Under the pieces are notes generated by a model. That model did no database searches, had not been told where the DNA came from, and saw nothing but the letters and a program-made list of their open reading frames with translations. Position numbers and translations under genes: made by a program. Positions 1 to 5,646 of a DNA stretch of 6,212 bases are shown here, piece by piece. Origin of the DNA: Bacillota bacterium (GTDB lineage: Bacteria; Bacillota_C; Negativicutes; Sporomusales; Sporomusaceae). The stretch lies in assembly GCA_023441125.1 (NCBI GenBank), contig JAEZQV010000074.1, positions 1 through 6,212 on the forward strand, in the 5' to 3' direction. Each line of letters begins with the position of its first letter. Positions within the stretch are counted from its first letter, which is position 1.

Positions 1-248
1 ACAATAAAGCCACTGACGGCAAAGGCAACCGCCCACCAGGCGTAAGCCACCAGTTTCCCGGCATTAATGGCGGCCATATCCGGCAGTACAGTTATTACTT
101 CCCGGACTACAAACCAGAGCGCGATATACGGACAAAGCATCAGTACGGCGCTAACGCCGGCGAGGATACAGGCGATGCTCACCAAGCCCTTATAGGCCCC
201 GGCAAATTCCAGCAGACGGGGTATGCCCGTTTTTTGTGATCTGTTCAA
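1..248 (-). CDS. N-terminus of putative ABC transporter permease/ATPase (YbtP/YbtQ-like), cut by left edge
   Basis: This is the first 82 codons of a minus-strand gene that runs off the left end. I place the start at a TTG (248-246) because a perfect AAGGAGG (263-257) sits 8 nt before it and no ATG lies nearby. The visible protein has a short basic N-terminus with an RLLEFAGAYKG segment at residues 11-21. A long hydrophobic helix follows (about 21-48), then a VVREV turn, a short loop and a second hydrophobic stretch (about 66-82, with paired Trp). This matches the opening of exporter-fold ABC proteins in which membrane and ATPase domains are fused, as in the YbtP/YbtQ group involved in siderophore-linked iron import. 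The ATPase part is outside the window, so the family call rests on N-terminal resemblance and on the Fur-controlled YbtA-like regulator upstream. Another polytopic membrane protein remains possible. Confidence 0.6.
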   Translation of the reverse strand, partial: MNRSQKTGIPRLLEFAGAYKGLVSIACILAGVSAVLMLCPYIALWFVVREVITVLPDMAAINAGKLVAYAWWAVAFAVSGFI

Positions 249-256
249 AATAATAG

Positions 257-263
257 CCTCCTT
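257..263 (-). promoter_or_regulatory. Ribosome binding site fixing the TTG start at 248
   Basis: AAGGAGG on the minus strand is fully complementary to the 16S rRNA tail. It lies 8 nt before the TTG at 248. Its strength is what makes the non-ATG start believable. Confidence 0.75.
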
Positions 264-279
264 GCGCATTGGCATACGG

Positions 280-302
280 TAATTGATAACAGATATCAAT
301 TA
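280..302. promoter_or_regulatory. Dyad operator, possible Fur box, upstream of the transporter gene
   Basis: A perfect 9-bp inverted repeat, TAATTGATA and TATCAATTA, is separated by 5 nt. Its core, TGATAAC-A-GATATCA, matches 11 of 14 fixed positions of the 7-1-7 Fur consensus (TGATAAT-N-ATTATCA). It is 32 bp upstream of the transporter start. The minus-strand TTGATA in its arm could act as a -35 element, but the -10 region at 17 bp spacing (TATGCC) is poor. It may be a Fur site or a site for the upstream AraC protein. The dyad is certain; its ligand is inferred. Confidence 0.45.
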
Positions 303-416
303 CTCATGTTAATTTTACTGCCTGCAAATTCCTTTTTCTACCCCCAGCCGGAGCTTTTGATATTCCTAAAAGAATTATCTATACAGTTCGAGGTTGGCGC
401 GGGTCTTACTGATACG

Positions 417-464
417 AGTACAAAGGCCTCCGTGGAATACGTATTCCACAGAGGCCTTTGTACT
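417..464 (-). repeat. 48-bp near-perfect palindrome / hairpin after the araC-like gene
   Basis: Two 24-nt arms (417-440 and 441-464) are inverted copies with one difference (431 against 450) and no spacer. In minus-strand RNA that pair is a G.U wobble, so the transcript of the araC-like gene can fold completely; in plus-strand RNA it would be a C-A mismatch. The palindrome begins 2 nt after the stop codon at 467-469. No U-tract follows on either strand, so it is not a textbook intrinsic terminator. It could limit read-through into the transporter gene, protect the mRNA 3' end, or be a small dispersed palindromic repeat. Confidence 0.8.
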
Positions 465-466
465 TG

Positions 467-1453
467 CTAGGAAATTCTGCCTGGGTTAACACCATATTTT
501 TTCCGGAAGGTTTCAATAAAATGACTGATGTTGGTATAACCGACCATGCCCGCCGCTTCCTTGACTTTCAGCCGTTTTTCCGTTAACAGCTGTTTCGCCT
601 TTTCCATTCTCCGGTCTATTACATAGCTATAGATAGGTTTGCCGTATATTTCTTTAAAACCCGCCTTTAATTTATACTCATTTATATATACCAATTTTGA
701 CAATTCGGCGATTGTCATCGGCTCGATAAAACCTTCATCCAGCATCCCTTTTACCCGCTGCAAACTTTTAATGTCTTCGCAGGAAAGTTTAATTACTGCC
801 GGGCCTTTCCCTTTTTGCTGCACCATTTCATTAAGATATACTGCAAGTAGTTCCAGAATTTTTCCTTCAACATACAAATTCCCAGTCACACCGGTGAACG
901 GAGAATTTATGATCTGGTGAACAAGATCCATCACGGCTGCAGTCACCCTGAATTTTTTGCAGGCCGACTGGCTGCCACCCATATCCTGAATGGCATCTGC
1001 TGACTGGAAGCAGGCCATTACCGACTCATATCTGTCCGGATGCAGCTTAAGGCTTATTCCTCGGTATCGCAACCCGGGCTCATACCTGCCACTGCATTTT
1101 ATGGCACCGGCAGGAAAGATACAGCTTTCCTCCCTTTCCATGGTGAAATGGTCCGGCCGCTCGCCTACGCCCCATTGAAAAGAAGCGCCCAGATGGAAGT
1201 TCAGCTTTACGCTTTCCTCGTCGGACATTGCCTTCATCGTAATTCCTTTTTGAAATAAAAAATCATATACTATAACTGTTGTAGCTTGGCCCAGAGAGTT
1301 TTTTTTCAGATAGCCTGTCCCGCATTCAGCCGGTAAAGTATATACCGCTTCTTCCAAACGGTGATTAACTATGTTGGTTACTTCGTGACATATATTGCAC
1401 GCCCTATCCTGGGGATTTACAGTATTATAAATTCCCTTGCAAAGCTTTTGCAT
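467..1453 (-). CDS. AraC-family transcriptional regulator, YbtA/PchR-like
   Basis: This 328-residue cytoplasmic DNA-binding regulator has an N-terminal ligand-sensing region and a C-terminal AraC double helix-turn-helix. The first HTH is at about 246-270 (MTIAELSKLVYINEYKLKAGF) and the second at about 295-320, ending in the usual FRKKYGVNP motif. The NEYKLKAGFKEIYG wording is typical of the PchR/YbtA branch, which senses ferric siderophores and activates their uptake genes. The ATG at 1453 is preceded by AGGTGA 9 nt upstream, and an in-frame TGA lies 9 nt upstream of it, so the start cannot move further 5'. The first 25 residues are unusual: they include C5 and a CNICH sequence (C19, C22, H23), a CxxCH pattern. 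The promoter carries a Fur box, and the downstream gene looks like an ABC transporter, so an iron-acquisition role is the best inference. The AraC family is certain; the ligand is not known. Confidence 0.92.
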   Translation of the reverse strand: MQKLCKGIYNTVNPQDRACNICHEVTNIVNHRLEEAVYTLPAECGTGYLKKNSLGQATTVIVYDFLFQKGITMKAMSDEESVKLNFHLGASFQWGVGERPDHFTMEREESCIFPAGAIKCSGRYEPGLRYRGISLKLHPDRYESVMACFQSADAIQDMGGSQSACKKFRVTAAVMDLVHQIINSPFTGVTGNLYVEGKILELLAVYLNEMVQQKGKGPAVIKLSCEDIKSLQRVKGMLDEGFIEPMTIAELSKLVYINEYKLKAGFKEIYGKPIYSYVIDRRMEKAKQLLTEKRLKVKEAAGMVGYTNISHFIETFRKKYGVNPGRIS

Positions 1454-1544
1454 TCCTGTTCATCACCTGCCTTCCTCAACAATTCCTTCATCCTTTCCTT
1501 TACAAATTACATAGCGCACTGGATGAGCTGTTTCTTTATACTTC

Positions 1545-1573
1545 ATAATAATGATAATGATAATCATTGTCAA
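1545..1573 (-). promoter_or_regulatory. Sigma-70-type promoter of the araC-like gene
   Basis: The minus strand carries TTGACA (1573-1568, 6/6), a 17-bp spacer and TATTAT (1550-1545, 5/6). Transcription should begin near 1538, leaving a leader of about 85 nt before the ATG at 1453. The elements are close to consensus, so an unregulated promoter would be strong, which fits a need for repression by Fur at the overlapping box. Confidence 0.8.
1553..1571. promoter_or_regulatory. Fur box overlapping the araC-like promoter
   Basis: GATAATGATAATCATTGTC matches the 19-bp E. coli Fur consensus at 18 of 19 positions (only position 17 differs, G for A). It also contains two overlapping 7-1-7 units six bases apart, each 13/14 against TGATAAT-N-ATTATCA, with further AT-rich repeats to 1545. 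It covers most of the -35 hexamer and nearly all of the spacer, so bound Fur-Fe(II) would block RNA polymerase directly. Confidence 0.88.
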
Positions 1574-1891
1574 AAATCACCAGCAGTTAAATTTCCTAAT
1601 TTTAGTAAAAAAAGCGTGGCCTTACTTCCATTATCACCGGCAAGGTTCATTAATTGTTATTTTTACCATAATGCCGCTGCTTACATTCTTGAAAGCGGCG
1701 GCACTGTGGCCAGGAACTCTTTATCCAACGACTAACCCTCTCTAAGACCCCCACTTCCTCTCTCATTTTTTCCATCACCACAGCCACTGAAATTGCCAAA
1801 ACAAATAATTTCGCTCGCCTGATTCAAGAAAATCGATCGCTGAACCTGGCCGCAGCTGTGCCGGTGAAGCGGGCAATTGTCAGCAGCCGGC
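1574..1891. other. Intergenic stretch without a convincing gene
   Basis: This interval lies between the araC-like promoter and the terminator of the next minus-strand gene. It is AT-rich, and neither strand holds a reading frame with a good ribosome site. The longest ATG-started minus-strand frame I checked (1650-1775, 41 codons) has no Shine-Dalgarno sequence and no recognisable motif. One imperfect hairpin occurs at 1672-1703 (11-bp arms, one G.U pair in plus-strand RNA, 10-nt loop), without a T-tract. I see no IS ends or tRNA. Confidence 0.6.
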
Positions 1892-1892
1892 T

Positions 1893-1927
1893 AAGACAAA
1901 AGCTGCAAACCTGGTATGGTTTGCAGC
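1893..1927 (-). terminator. Intrinsic terminator of the YqhC-like regulator gene
   Basis: A perfect 10-bp inverted repeat, GCTGCAAACC (1902-1911) and GGTTTGCAGC (1918-1927), has a 6-nt loop. On the minus strand it is followed by TTTTGTCTT. It sits about 40 nt after the stop codon at 1966-1968, so it ends that transcript and separates it from the Fur-controlled unit downstream. Confidence 0.8.
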
Positions 1928-1965
1928 CGTAACGGTAAAAGCAAGCTCTATTAAGGACCGGCCTG

Positions 1966-2889
1966 TTACACTGTCTGGGAAAGCCGCAGGCGCTTCAGAT
2001 CGCTGATAGGGGGCAGCCCAAACATGCGGGCGTATTCCCGGCTAAACTGGGACGGGCTTTCATAGCCGACCTGAAAGCCGGCCGTGGCCGCATCCATGGT
2101 GCCTGACAATAACAGGCGGCGCGCTTCCTGCAACCGCAGCTGTTTCTGGTATTGCAGCGGGCTCATGGCCGTGACTTTCTTGAAATGATGGTGCAGCGAT
2201 GAAGTGCTCATATTGACAGCCGCCGCCAGCTTGTCAACATGCAGCGACTTGGCAAAATCCTGTTTAATCAAACGGATGACTTCGGCAATCTGGTAGGCCT
2301 GACTGCTGGCTATGGCAATTTGCTTAATGGTGTCGCCATGCTCATCCTGCAGAACTTTATATAGGATTTCCCGGATGATTAATGGGGCAAGTACAGGAAT
2401 ATCCTGTGGCGCATCCAATAGGCGGACAAGTCTGATCGCCGCATCTAACAGTCCCTGATTCGAATTGCTTACAAACAGCCCCCGGCGGGAATCTACTTTT
2501 CTCTGCCATGCGGGGTCAGACTCTTTCAGAATGTCGAAAATCTGATCCGGATGGAAATCCAGCACCATGCACAGATGGGGACATGCCGCAGATGCCTGCA
2601 CCACTTGCCCGGAAATCGGCAGATCTACCGAAACGACGAGATACTGCGAAGGATCGTAGTAGTAGCATTCCCCGGACAGCACAAGCAGTTTCCGGCCTTG
2701 AGCGACTATGCACAATACGGGCGTATGGACAGAATGGATGGGCTGTGACTCTTTCGAAGCGCGAAACAGCCGCAGCGCGGGAATGGCGGTGGCATGCATG
2801 CCGTCGCCGGCGGTAAACCGTTCGATAAGCTGCGCCAATTCCTGTTGCTGCTGCAATACCTGGAGATTGGTTTCTACTGCATTTGTCAT
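1966..2889 (-). CDS. AraC-family regulator with AraC_N domain (YqhC-type)
   Basis: The predicted protein has 307 residues. Residues about 33-180 resemble the AraC_N effector domain: PALRLFRAS, then HTPVLCIVAQGRKLLVLSGE and YDPSQYLVVSVDLPISGQV. Residues about 200-298 form the double helix-turn-helix, with VDKLAAAVNMSTSSLHHHFK as HTH 1 and AATAGFQVGYESPSQFSREY as HTH 2. Its characterised relative YqhC of E. coli activates aldehyde reductase genes (yqhD, dkgA) in response to reactive aldehydes. I chose the ATG at 2889 because AGGAAG lies 7 nt before it. An in-frame ATG at 2910 has no ribosome site and would sit only about 9 nt from the predicted transcription start. A Gln run (QQQQ, residues 14-17) gives a possible helical N-terminus. 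The gene is divergent from an aldo/keto reductase, its most likely target. The family is well supported; the target is inferred. Confidence 0.92.
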   Translation of the reverse strand: MTNAVETNLQVLQQQQELAQLIERFTAGDGMHATAIPALRLFRASKESQPIHSVHTPVLCIVAQGRKLLVLSGECYYYDPSQYLVVSVDLPISGQVVQASAACPHLCMVLDFHPDQIFDILKESDPAWQRKVDSRRGLFVSNSNQGLLDAAIRLVRLLDAPQDIPVLAPLIIREILYKVLQDEHGDTIKQIAIASSQAYQIAEVIRLIKQDFAKSLHVDKLAAAVNMSTSSLHHHFKKVTAMSPLQYQKQLRLQEARRLLLSGTMDAATAGFQVGYESPSQFSREYARMFGLPPISDLKRLRLSQTV

Positions 2890-2925
2890 AGCAACTCTTC
2901 CTGACTCCATAAATTTAATATATCC

Positions 2926-2954
2926 ATTGTAGTACTACTCGGAGAATTAGGCAA
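2926..2954 (-). promoter_or_regulatory. Promoter of the YqhC-like regulator gene
   Basis: The minus strand carries TTGCCT (2954-2949, 4/6), a 17-bp spacer and TACAAT (2931-2926, 5/6). The start would be near 2919, about 30 nt before the ATG at 2889. A perfect 10-bp palindrome, GTAGTACTAC (2929-2938), overlaps the -10 element and could be an operator, perhaps for autoregulation. Confidence 0.6.
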
Positions 2955-2994
2955 TCATTTTCCAGAAACGTATTACCACTTGCCGCCAAGTTTA

Positions 2995-3022
2995 TTGCAT
3001 AATTACTTTGTATCAATACACT
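2995..3022 (+). promoter_or_regulatory. Weak candidate promoter for the aldo/keto reductase gene
   Basis: TTGCAT (2995-3000) and TACACT (3017-3022) are 16 bp apart and match the consensus at only 3/6 and 4/6. No better plus-strand pair is visible between 2890 and 3067. A poor -35 element is what one expects of a promoter that needs an AraC-type activator, but this assignment is tentative. Confidence 0.25.
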
Positions 3023-3051
3023 GGCGACTCACAGAAGTAAATTTTGCAAAC

Positions 3052-3057
3052 AAGGAG
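3052..3057 (+). promoter_or_regulatory. Ribosome binding site fixing the TTG start at 3068
   Basis: AAGGAG lies 10 nt before the TTG at 3068. An upstream in-frame TTG at 3044 would place this site inside the coding region and has no ribosome site of its own. Confidence 0.7.
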
Positions 3058-3067
3058 CGTGTTTATA

Positions 3068-4231
3068 TTGTTGTACAGAAAATATGGCAAAACAAACGAA
3101 CAGGTTTCCGTGTTGGGCTTTGGCTGCATGCGACTCCCGCTCATAGGTCCAGAGCCAACCAACATTGACGAAGAGCAGGCTATCAAGATGATCCGTCATG
3201 CCATTGATGAGGGTGTAAACTATGTGGACACTGCCTATCCCTATCACGGTACCGGCATGGATAAGGGCGGCGCAAGCGAACCCCTCGTTGCCAAAGCGCT
3301 GAAGGACGGTTACCGGGAACGGGTAAAAATAGCGACGAAACTGCCTAGCTGGCTGATAAAAACCCGCGCGGACATGGACAAATATCTTAACGAACAGTTA
3401 CAGCGCCTGCAAACAGACACCATTGACTTTTATCTCGTGCATACCATTGGCTCCCATACCTGGCCGGTACTCAAGGAAGCAGGCATTACCGAGTTTTTGG
3501 ATCAGGCAATTAAAGACGGCAGAATTAAATATGCCGGCTTCTCTTTCCATGAAAGAGTGGGGCTGTTTAAAGAAATCGTCGATTACTATGATTGGTCGTT
3601 TTGCCAGATCCAGTATAACTATCTTGACGAAAACTATCAGGCCGGCCGGGAAGGGCTGGAATATGCCGCAAAAAAAGGACTGGGCATCGCCATTATGGAA
3701 CCGCTGCGCGGGGGCAAACTGGCGCAAAACCTGCCGGCCGAAGCGATGAACTATTTTAGCCAGGCCGAAATCAAAAGATCGCCGGCCGAATGGGCCTTGC
3801 GCTGGGTCTGGGATCATCCGGAAGTCTCTGTCGTCCTTAGCGGCATGACGACCATGGAGCAGGTTGTTGAAAACTTAAAAGTGGCTGAGGAGGCGGAAGC
3901 TCACTCCCTAACCGCCAAGGAATTGCGGCTTATCGACCAGGTTAAAACTCTCTTTAAGGAAAAAATCAAAATAAACTGTACCGCCTGCGCGTATTGCATG
4001 CCTTGTCCAGCCGGCGTGAATATTCCCGGCTGCTTTAGCATTTATAACGACTATTCGCTGCTAGGCGGCGATGCCGACGCCAAGAAGCGCTGCAGCTTTC
4101 TGTACAGTTTCCGGCTGGGAACGGCAGGCCAGGCCGCTAACTGTATAGAATGCGGCGCCTGTGAAAGCCATTGCCCGCAGGGAATTGAAATCCGCAATGC
4201 TTTAAAAAGCGTCCACGCTGTTTTTGGTTAA
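3068..4231 (+). CDS. Aldo/keto reductase with C-terminal double [4Fe-4S] ferredoxin domain
   Basis: This is a 387-residue cytoplasmic oxidoreductase of the COG1453 type. Residues 1-290 form an aldo/keto reductase barrel, opening with YRKYGKTNEQVSVLGFGCMRLP. The catalytic tetrad is intact: D54 and Y59 (VDTAYPYH), K91 (ATKLPSW) and H125 (FYLVH). The C-terminal part carries two cysteine sets: C304-x2-C307-x2-C310-x2-C313-P and C359-x2-C362-x2-C365-x3-C369-P. Together these can hold two [4Fe-4S] clusters. The fusion suggests electrons pass between ferredoxin-like clusters and a carbonyl or other substrate, rather than simple NADPH use; the substrate is unknown. The start is TTG at 3068, giving the MLYRKYGK opening usual for this group. 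The gene is divergent from a YqhC-type regulator and ends tail to tail with another iron-sulfur protein. Confidence 0.93.
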   Translation: MLYRKYGKTNEQVSVLGFGCMRLPLIGPEPTNIDEEQAIKMIRHAIDEGVNYVDTAYPYHGTGMDKGGASEPLVAKALKDGYRERVKIATKLPSWLIKTRADMDKYLNEQLQRLQTDTIDFYLVHTIGSHTWPVLKEAGITEFLDQAIKDGRIKYAGFSFHERVGLFKEIVDYYDWSFCQIQYNYLDENYQAGREGLEYAAKKGLGIAIMEPLRGGKLAQNLPAEAMNYFSQAEIKRSPAEWALRWVWDHPEVSVVLSGMTTMEQVVENLKVAEEAEAHSLTAKELRLIDQVKTLFKEKIKINCTACAYCMPCPAGVNIPGCFSIYNDYSLLGGDADAKKRCSFLYSFRLGTAGQAANCIECGACESHCPQGIEIRNALKSVHAVFG

Positions 4232-4242
4232 AAAACGTATAC

Positions 4243-4286
4243 ATACAAACAGAGATATGATCTACAGACCATATCTCTGTTTGTAT
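4243..4286. terminator. Shared hairpin between convergent genes
   Basis: Perfect 17-bp arms (4243-4259 and 4270-4286) surround a 10-nt loop. The hairpin lies 11 nt after the stop of the aldo/keto reductase and 26 nt after the stop of the minus-strand QueG-like gene. On the minus strand it is followed, after 7 nt, by TTTTTT (4235-4230); on the plus strand there is only a T-rich right arm. It probably ends both transcripts, though neither side has an ideal U-tract. Confidence 0.7.
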
Positions 4287-4312
4287 TACCCCGTTACCGA
4301 GCGGCACCAGCC

Positions 4313-5329
4313 TTATTTTACCTTGTCCAGCGCCCATTGCGCCATCTGCCGGACCTGCTCGTGGCCGTCGCCCAGCGCCTGGATAAAATACGGCTGATAC
4401 CTGGCCGGGTCCTCGTTGGCCATGGCCCGGATCACATTGCAACGCCAGAGCCAGAAATTTTCCGGCGCAATATACCAAAACCGCGGCTGCAATGTAGTCC
4501 GGTAGGTCGCTTCATCCATGGCAAAAAGTGTTTCCAGGTTAATCATCCCGCTGAGGGGCGCAGGTTCAGGAAATTCCTCCTGGCCCTGCCAGCTGTTGAC
4601 CGGACAGACATCCTGGCAGACATCGCAGCCATATAAATACGTTCCCATATTTTCGCGCACGTCTTCAGCCGGCAGCGACGGCAAGGCATTAAACGACAGG
4701 TAGGCAATACAGCGGGTGGCATCCATGGCCAGCGGTGCGGACAACGCCCCTGTCGGACAGGCTTTAATACAGGCGTTACAGTCTGCTGGACAATGATACC
4801 GGGAATTTTCAACAGGCTTTTCATATTCCAGCGGCTTATCAATCAGCCAGGTATCAATCCAGTTCCAGGAGCGCTGCTTCGTATATAAAAAATTATTATT
4901 GCGAAACTTGCCCAAACCGGCTTTTACCGCCGCCCAGCGGGCCGGCAGCAAGACTTGCGCCGTCTGGTAACCGCCGGCCTGCAAAAATTGCCCGAAGGCG
5001 GCATGAGCGGCATACTCCCGGGAATGGCTTACCCGGCCGTCAAACAGAAAAACTTTGGCCACCAGCCGTTCTAAATCGGCGGAAACTGCGTATTTGTCAT
5101 AGCGCCGCAAACAGACAACGATGGAGCGCGCCCAGGCAATTGATGCTTGCGGATCTGAAATTACCCGCCCTTTAAGATTCTCATAGAATGGAGCGGCCTG
5201 AGGATACAGCGCGCTGCGTTCCCCGACTCCCGCCAAAAACTCCGTGAATACAGCAGCCTCAATGATGCCGCAGGCCTCATAGCCCAGTTCAATCGCCTTG
5301 GCCTTAATAGCCTCTTCCGTTTTTCCCAT
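4313..5329 (-). CDS. QueG-related double [4Fe-4S] cluster protein (COG1600 paralogue)
   Basis: The predicted protein has 338 residues and starts at the ATG at 5329, with AGGTG 5 nt upstream; an upstream in-frame TTG at 5359 lacks a ribosome site. The N-terminal half (1-165) resembles the corrinoid-binding region of epoxyqueuosine reductase (QueG). The centre has two cysteine groups: C180-x3-C184-x2-C187-x3-C191-P-T-G-A and C207 with YGC235-x2-C238-Q-D-x-C242-P-x-N, the bacterial-ferredoxin-like pair of that family. Residues about 295-338 look like a HEAT-type repeat (NVIRAMAN ... QMAQWAL), also present in QueG. However, the QueG segment VDxxPxxER before AGLG is replaced by QVLLPAR (125-131). 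GWIGKNTLL is replaced by GKFRNNNFLY (140-149), and no Asp aligns with the catalytic one. It is therefore probably a relative with another substrate rather than the tRNA-modifying enzyme, though databases often label such proteins epoxyqueuosine reductase. Confidence 0.85.
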   Translation of the reverse strand: MGKTEEAIKAKAIELGYEACGIIEAAVFTEFLAGVGERSALYPQAAPFYENLKGRVISDPQASIAWARSIVVCLRRYDKYAVSADLERLVAKVFLFDGRVSHSREYAAHAAFGQFLQAGGYQTAQVLLPARWAAVKAGLGKFRNNNFLYTKQRSWNWIDTWLIDKPLEYEKPVENSRYHCPADCNACIKACPTGALSAPLAMDATRCIAYLSFNALPSLPAEDVRENMGTYLYGCDVCQDVCPVNSWQGQEEFPEPAPLSGMINLETLFAMDEATYRTTLQPRFWYIAPENFWLWRCNVIRAMANEDPARYQPYFIQALGDGHEQVRQMAQWALDKVK

Positions 5330-5410
5330 AATGTCACCTCTTGTCACCGGTCTGCGCAACCGGGATTGTTATCCGGATTATCCTATCAGAAAGTGATTTT
5401 GTTATTTTCC

Positions 5411-5438
5411 ATCATAACATATTTAAACCAATTGCAAA
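5411..5438 (-). promoter_or_regulatory. Extended -10 promoter of the QueG-like gene
   Basis: On the minus strand TGT precedes TATGAT (5416-5411, 5/6), forming an extended -10 element. A weak -35 (TTTGCA, 5438-5433) lies 16 bp upstream. The start would be near 5404, about 75 nt before the ATG. It lies downstream of the LysR gene's terminator, so the QueG-like gene is its own transcription unit. Confidence 0.55.
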
Positions 5439-5509
5439 AACGGATAATGGCTATGATGTTGTTCAATAAAATCGATGGGTACTTATTTTAGATCACATGG
5501 CCTGATTTT

Positions 5510-5551
5510 AAAAAACCAAGCTGCCGGCGCGAATTGCCGGCAGCTTGGTTT
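5510..5551 (-). terminator. Intrinsic terminator of the LysR-type gene
   Basis: A GC-rich perfect 16-bp inverted repeat (5513-5528 and 5536-5551, core GCTGCCGGC) with a 7-nt loop is followed on the minus strand by six T residues (5515-5510, the first three within the stem). It lies 95 nt after the LysR stop codon. Confidence 0.88.
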
Positions 5552-5646
5552 GTCATTCTCAGTTTAATTACAATTTTTCCTGGCAAATTGCAAGAAATGC
5601 CGCCAATGCCGCCGAAACCTCGCTTCCCGCTTCTCCACCTGTGGCT

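Noticed and set aside
417..464. Calling the 48-bp palindrome a standard intrinsic terminator
   Set aside because: Neither strand has a T-run after the stem, unlike the terminators at 1893-1927 and 5510-5551.
1361..1735. Plus-strand open frame of 124 codons spanning the araC-like start and its promoter
   Set aside because: It overlaps the start of a well-supported regulator, the promoter and the Fur box, has no ribosome site, and its product resembles no family I know.
1650..1775. Minus-strand 41-codon frame (MEKMREEVGVLE...) in the intergenic stretch
   Set aside because: It has no Shine-Dalgarno sequence, no recognisable motif and a low-complexity Asn-rich end. Length alone is consistent with chance.
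2890..2910. Seven-residue longer N-terminus for the YqhC-like regulator (ATG at 2910)
   Set aside because: There is no ribosome site before it, and the predicted transcription start is only about 9 nt away. The ATG at 2889 has AGGAAG at good spacing.
3044..3067. Eight-residue longer N-terminus for the aldo/keto reductase (TTG at 3044)
   Set aside because: The strong AAGGAG at 3052-3057 would then be inside the gene, and the extra residues are not part of the usual opening of this family.
3398..3817. Minus-strand frame of 139 codons inside the aldo/keto reductase
   Set aside because: It is antisense to a clear enzyme with an intact catalytic tetrad. It has no domain of its own and reflects codon-composition bias.
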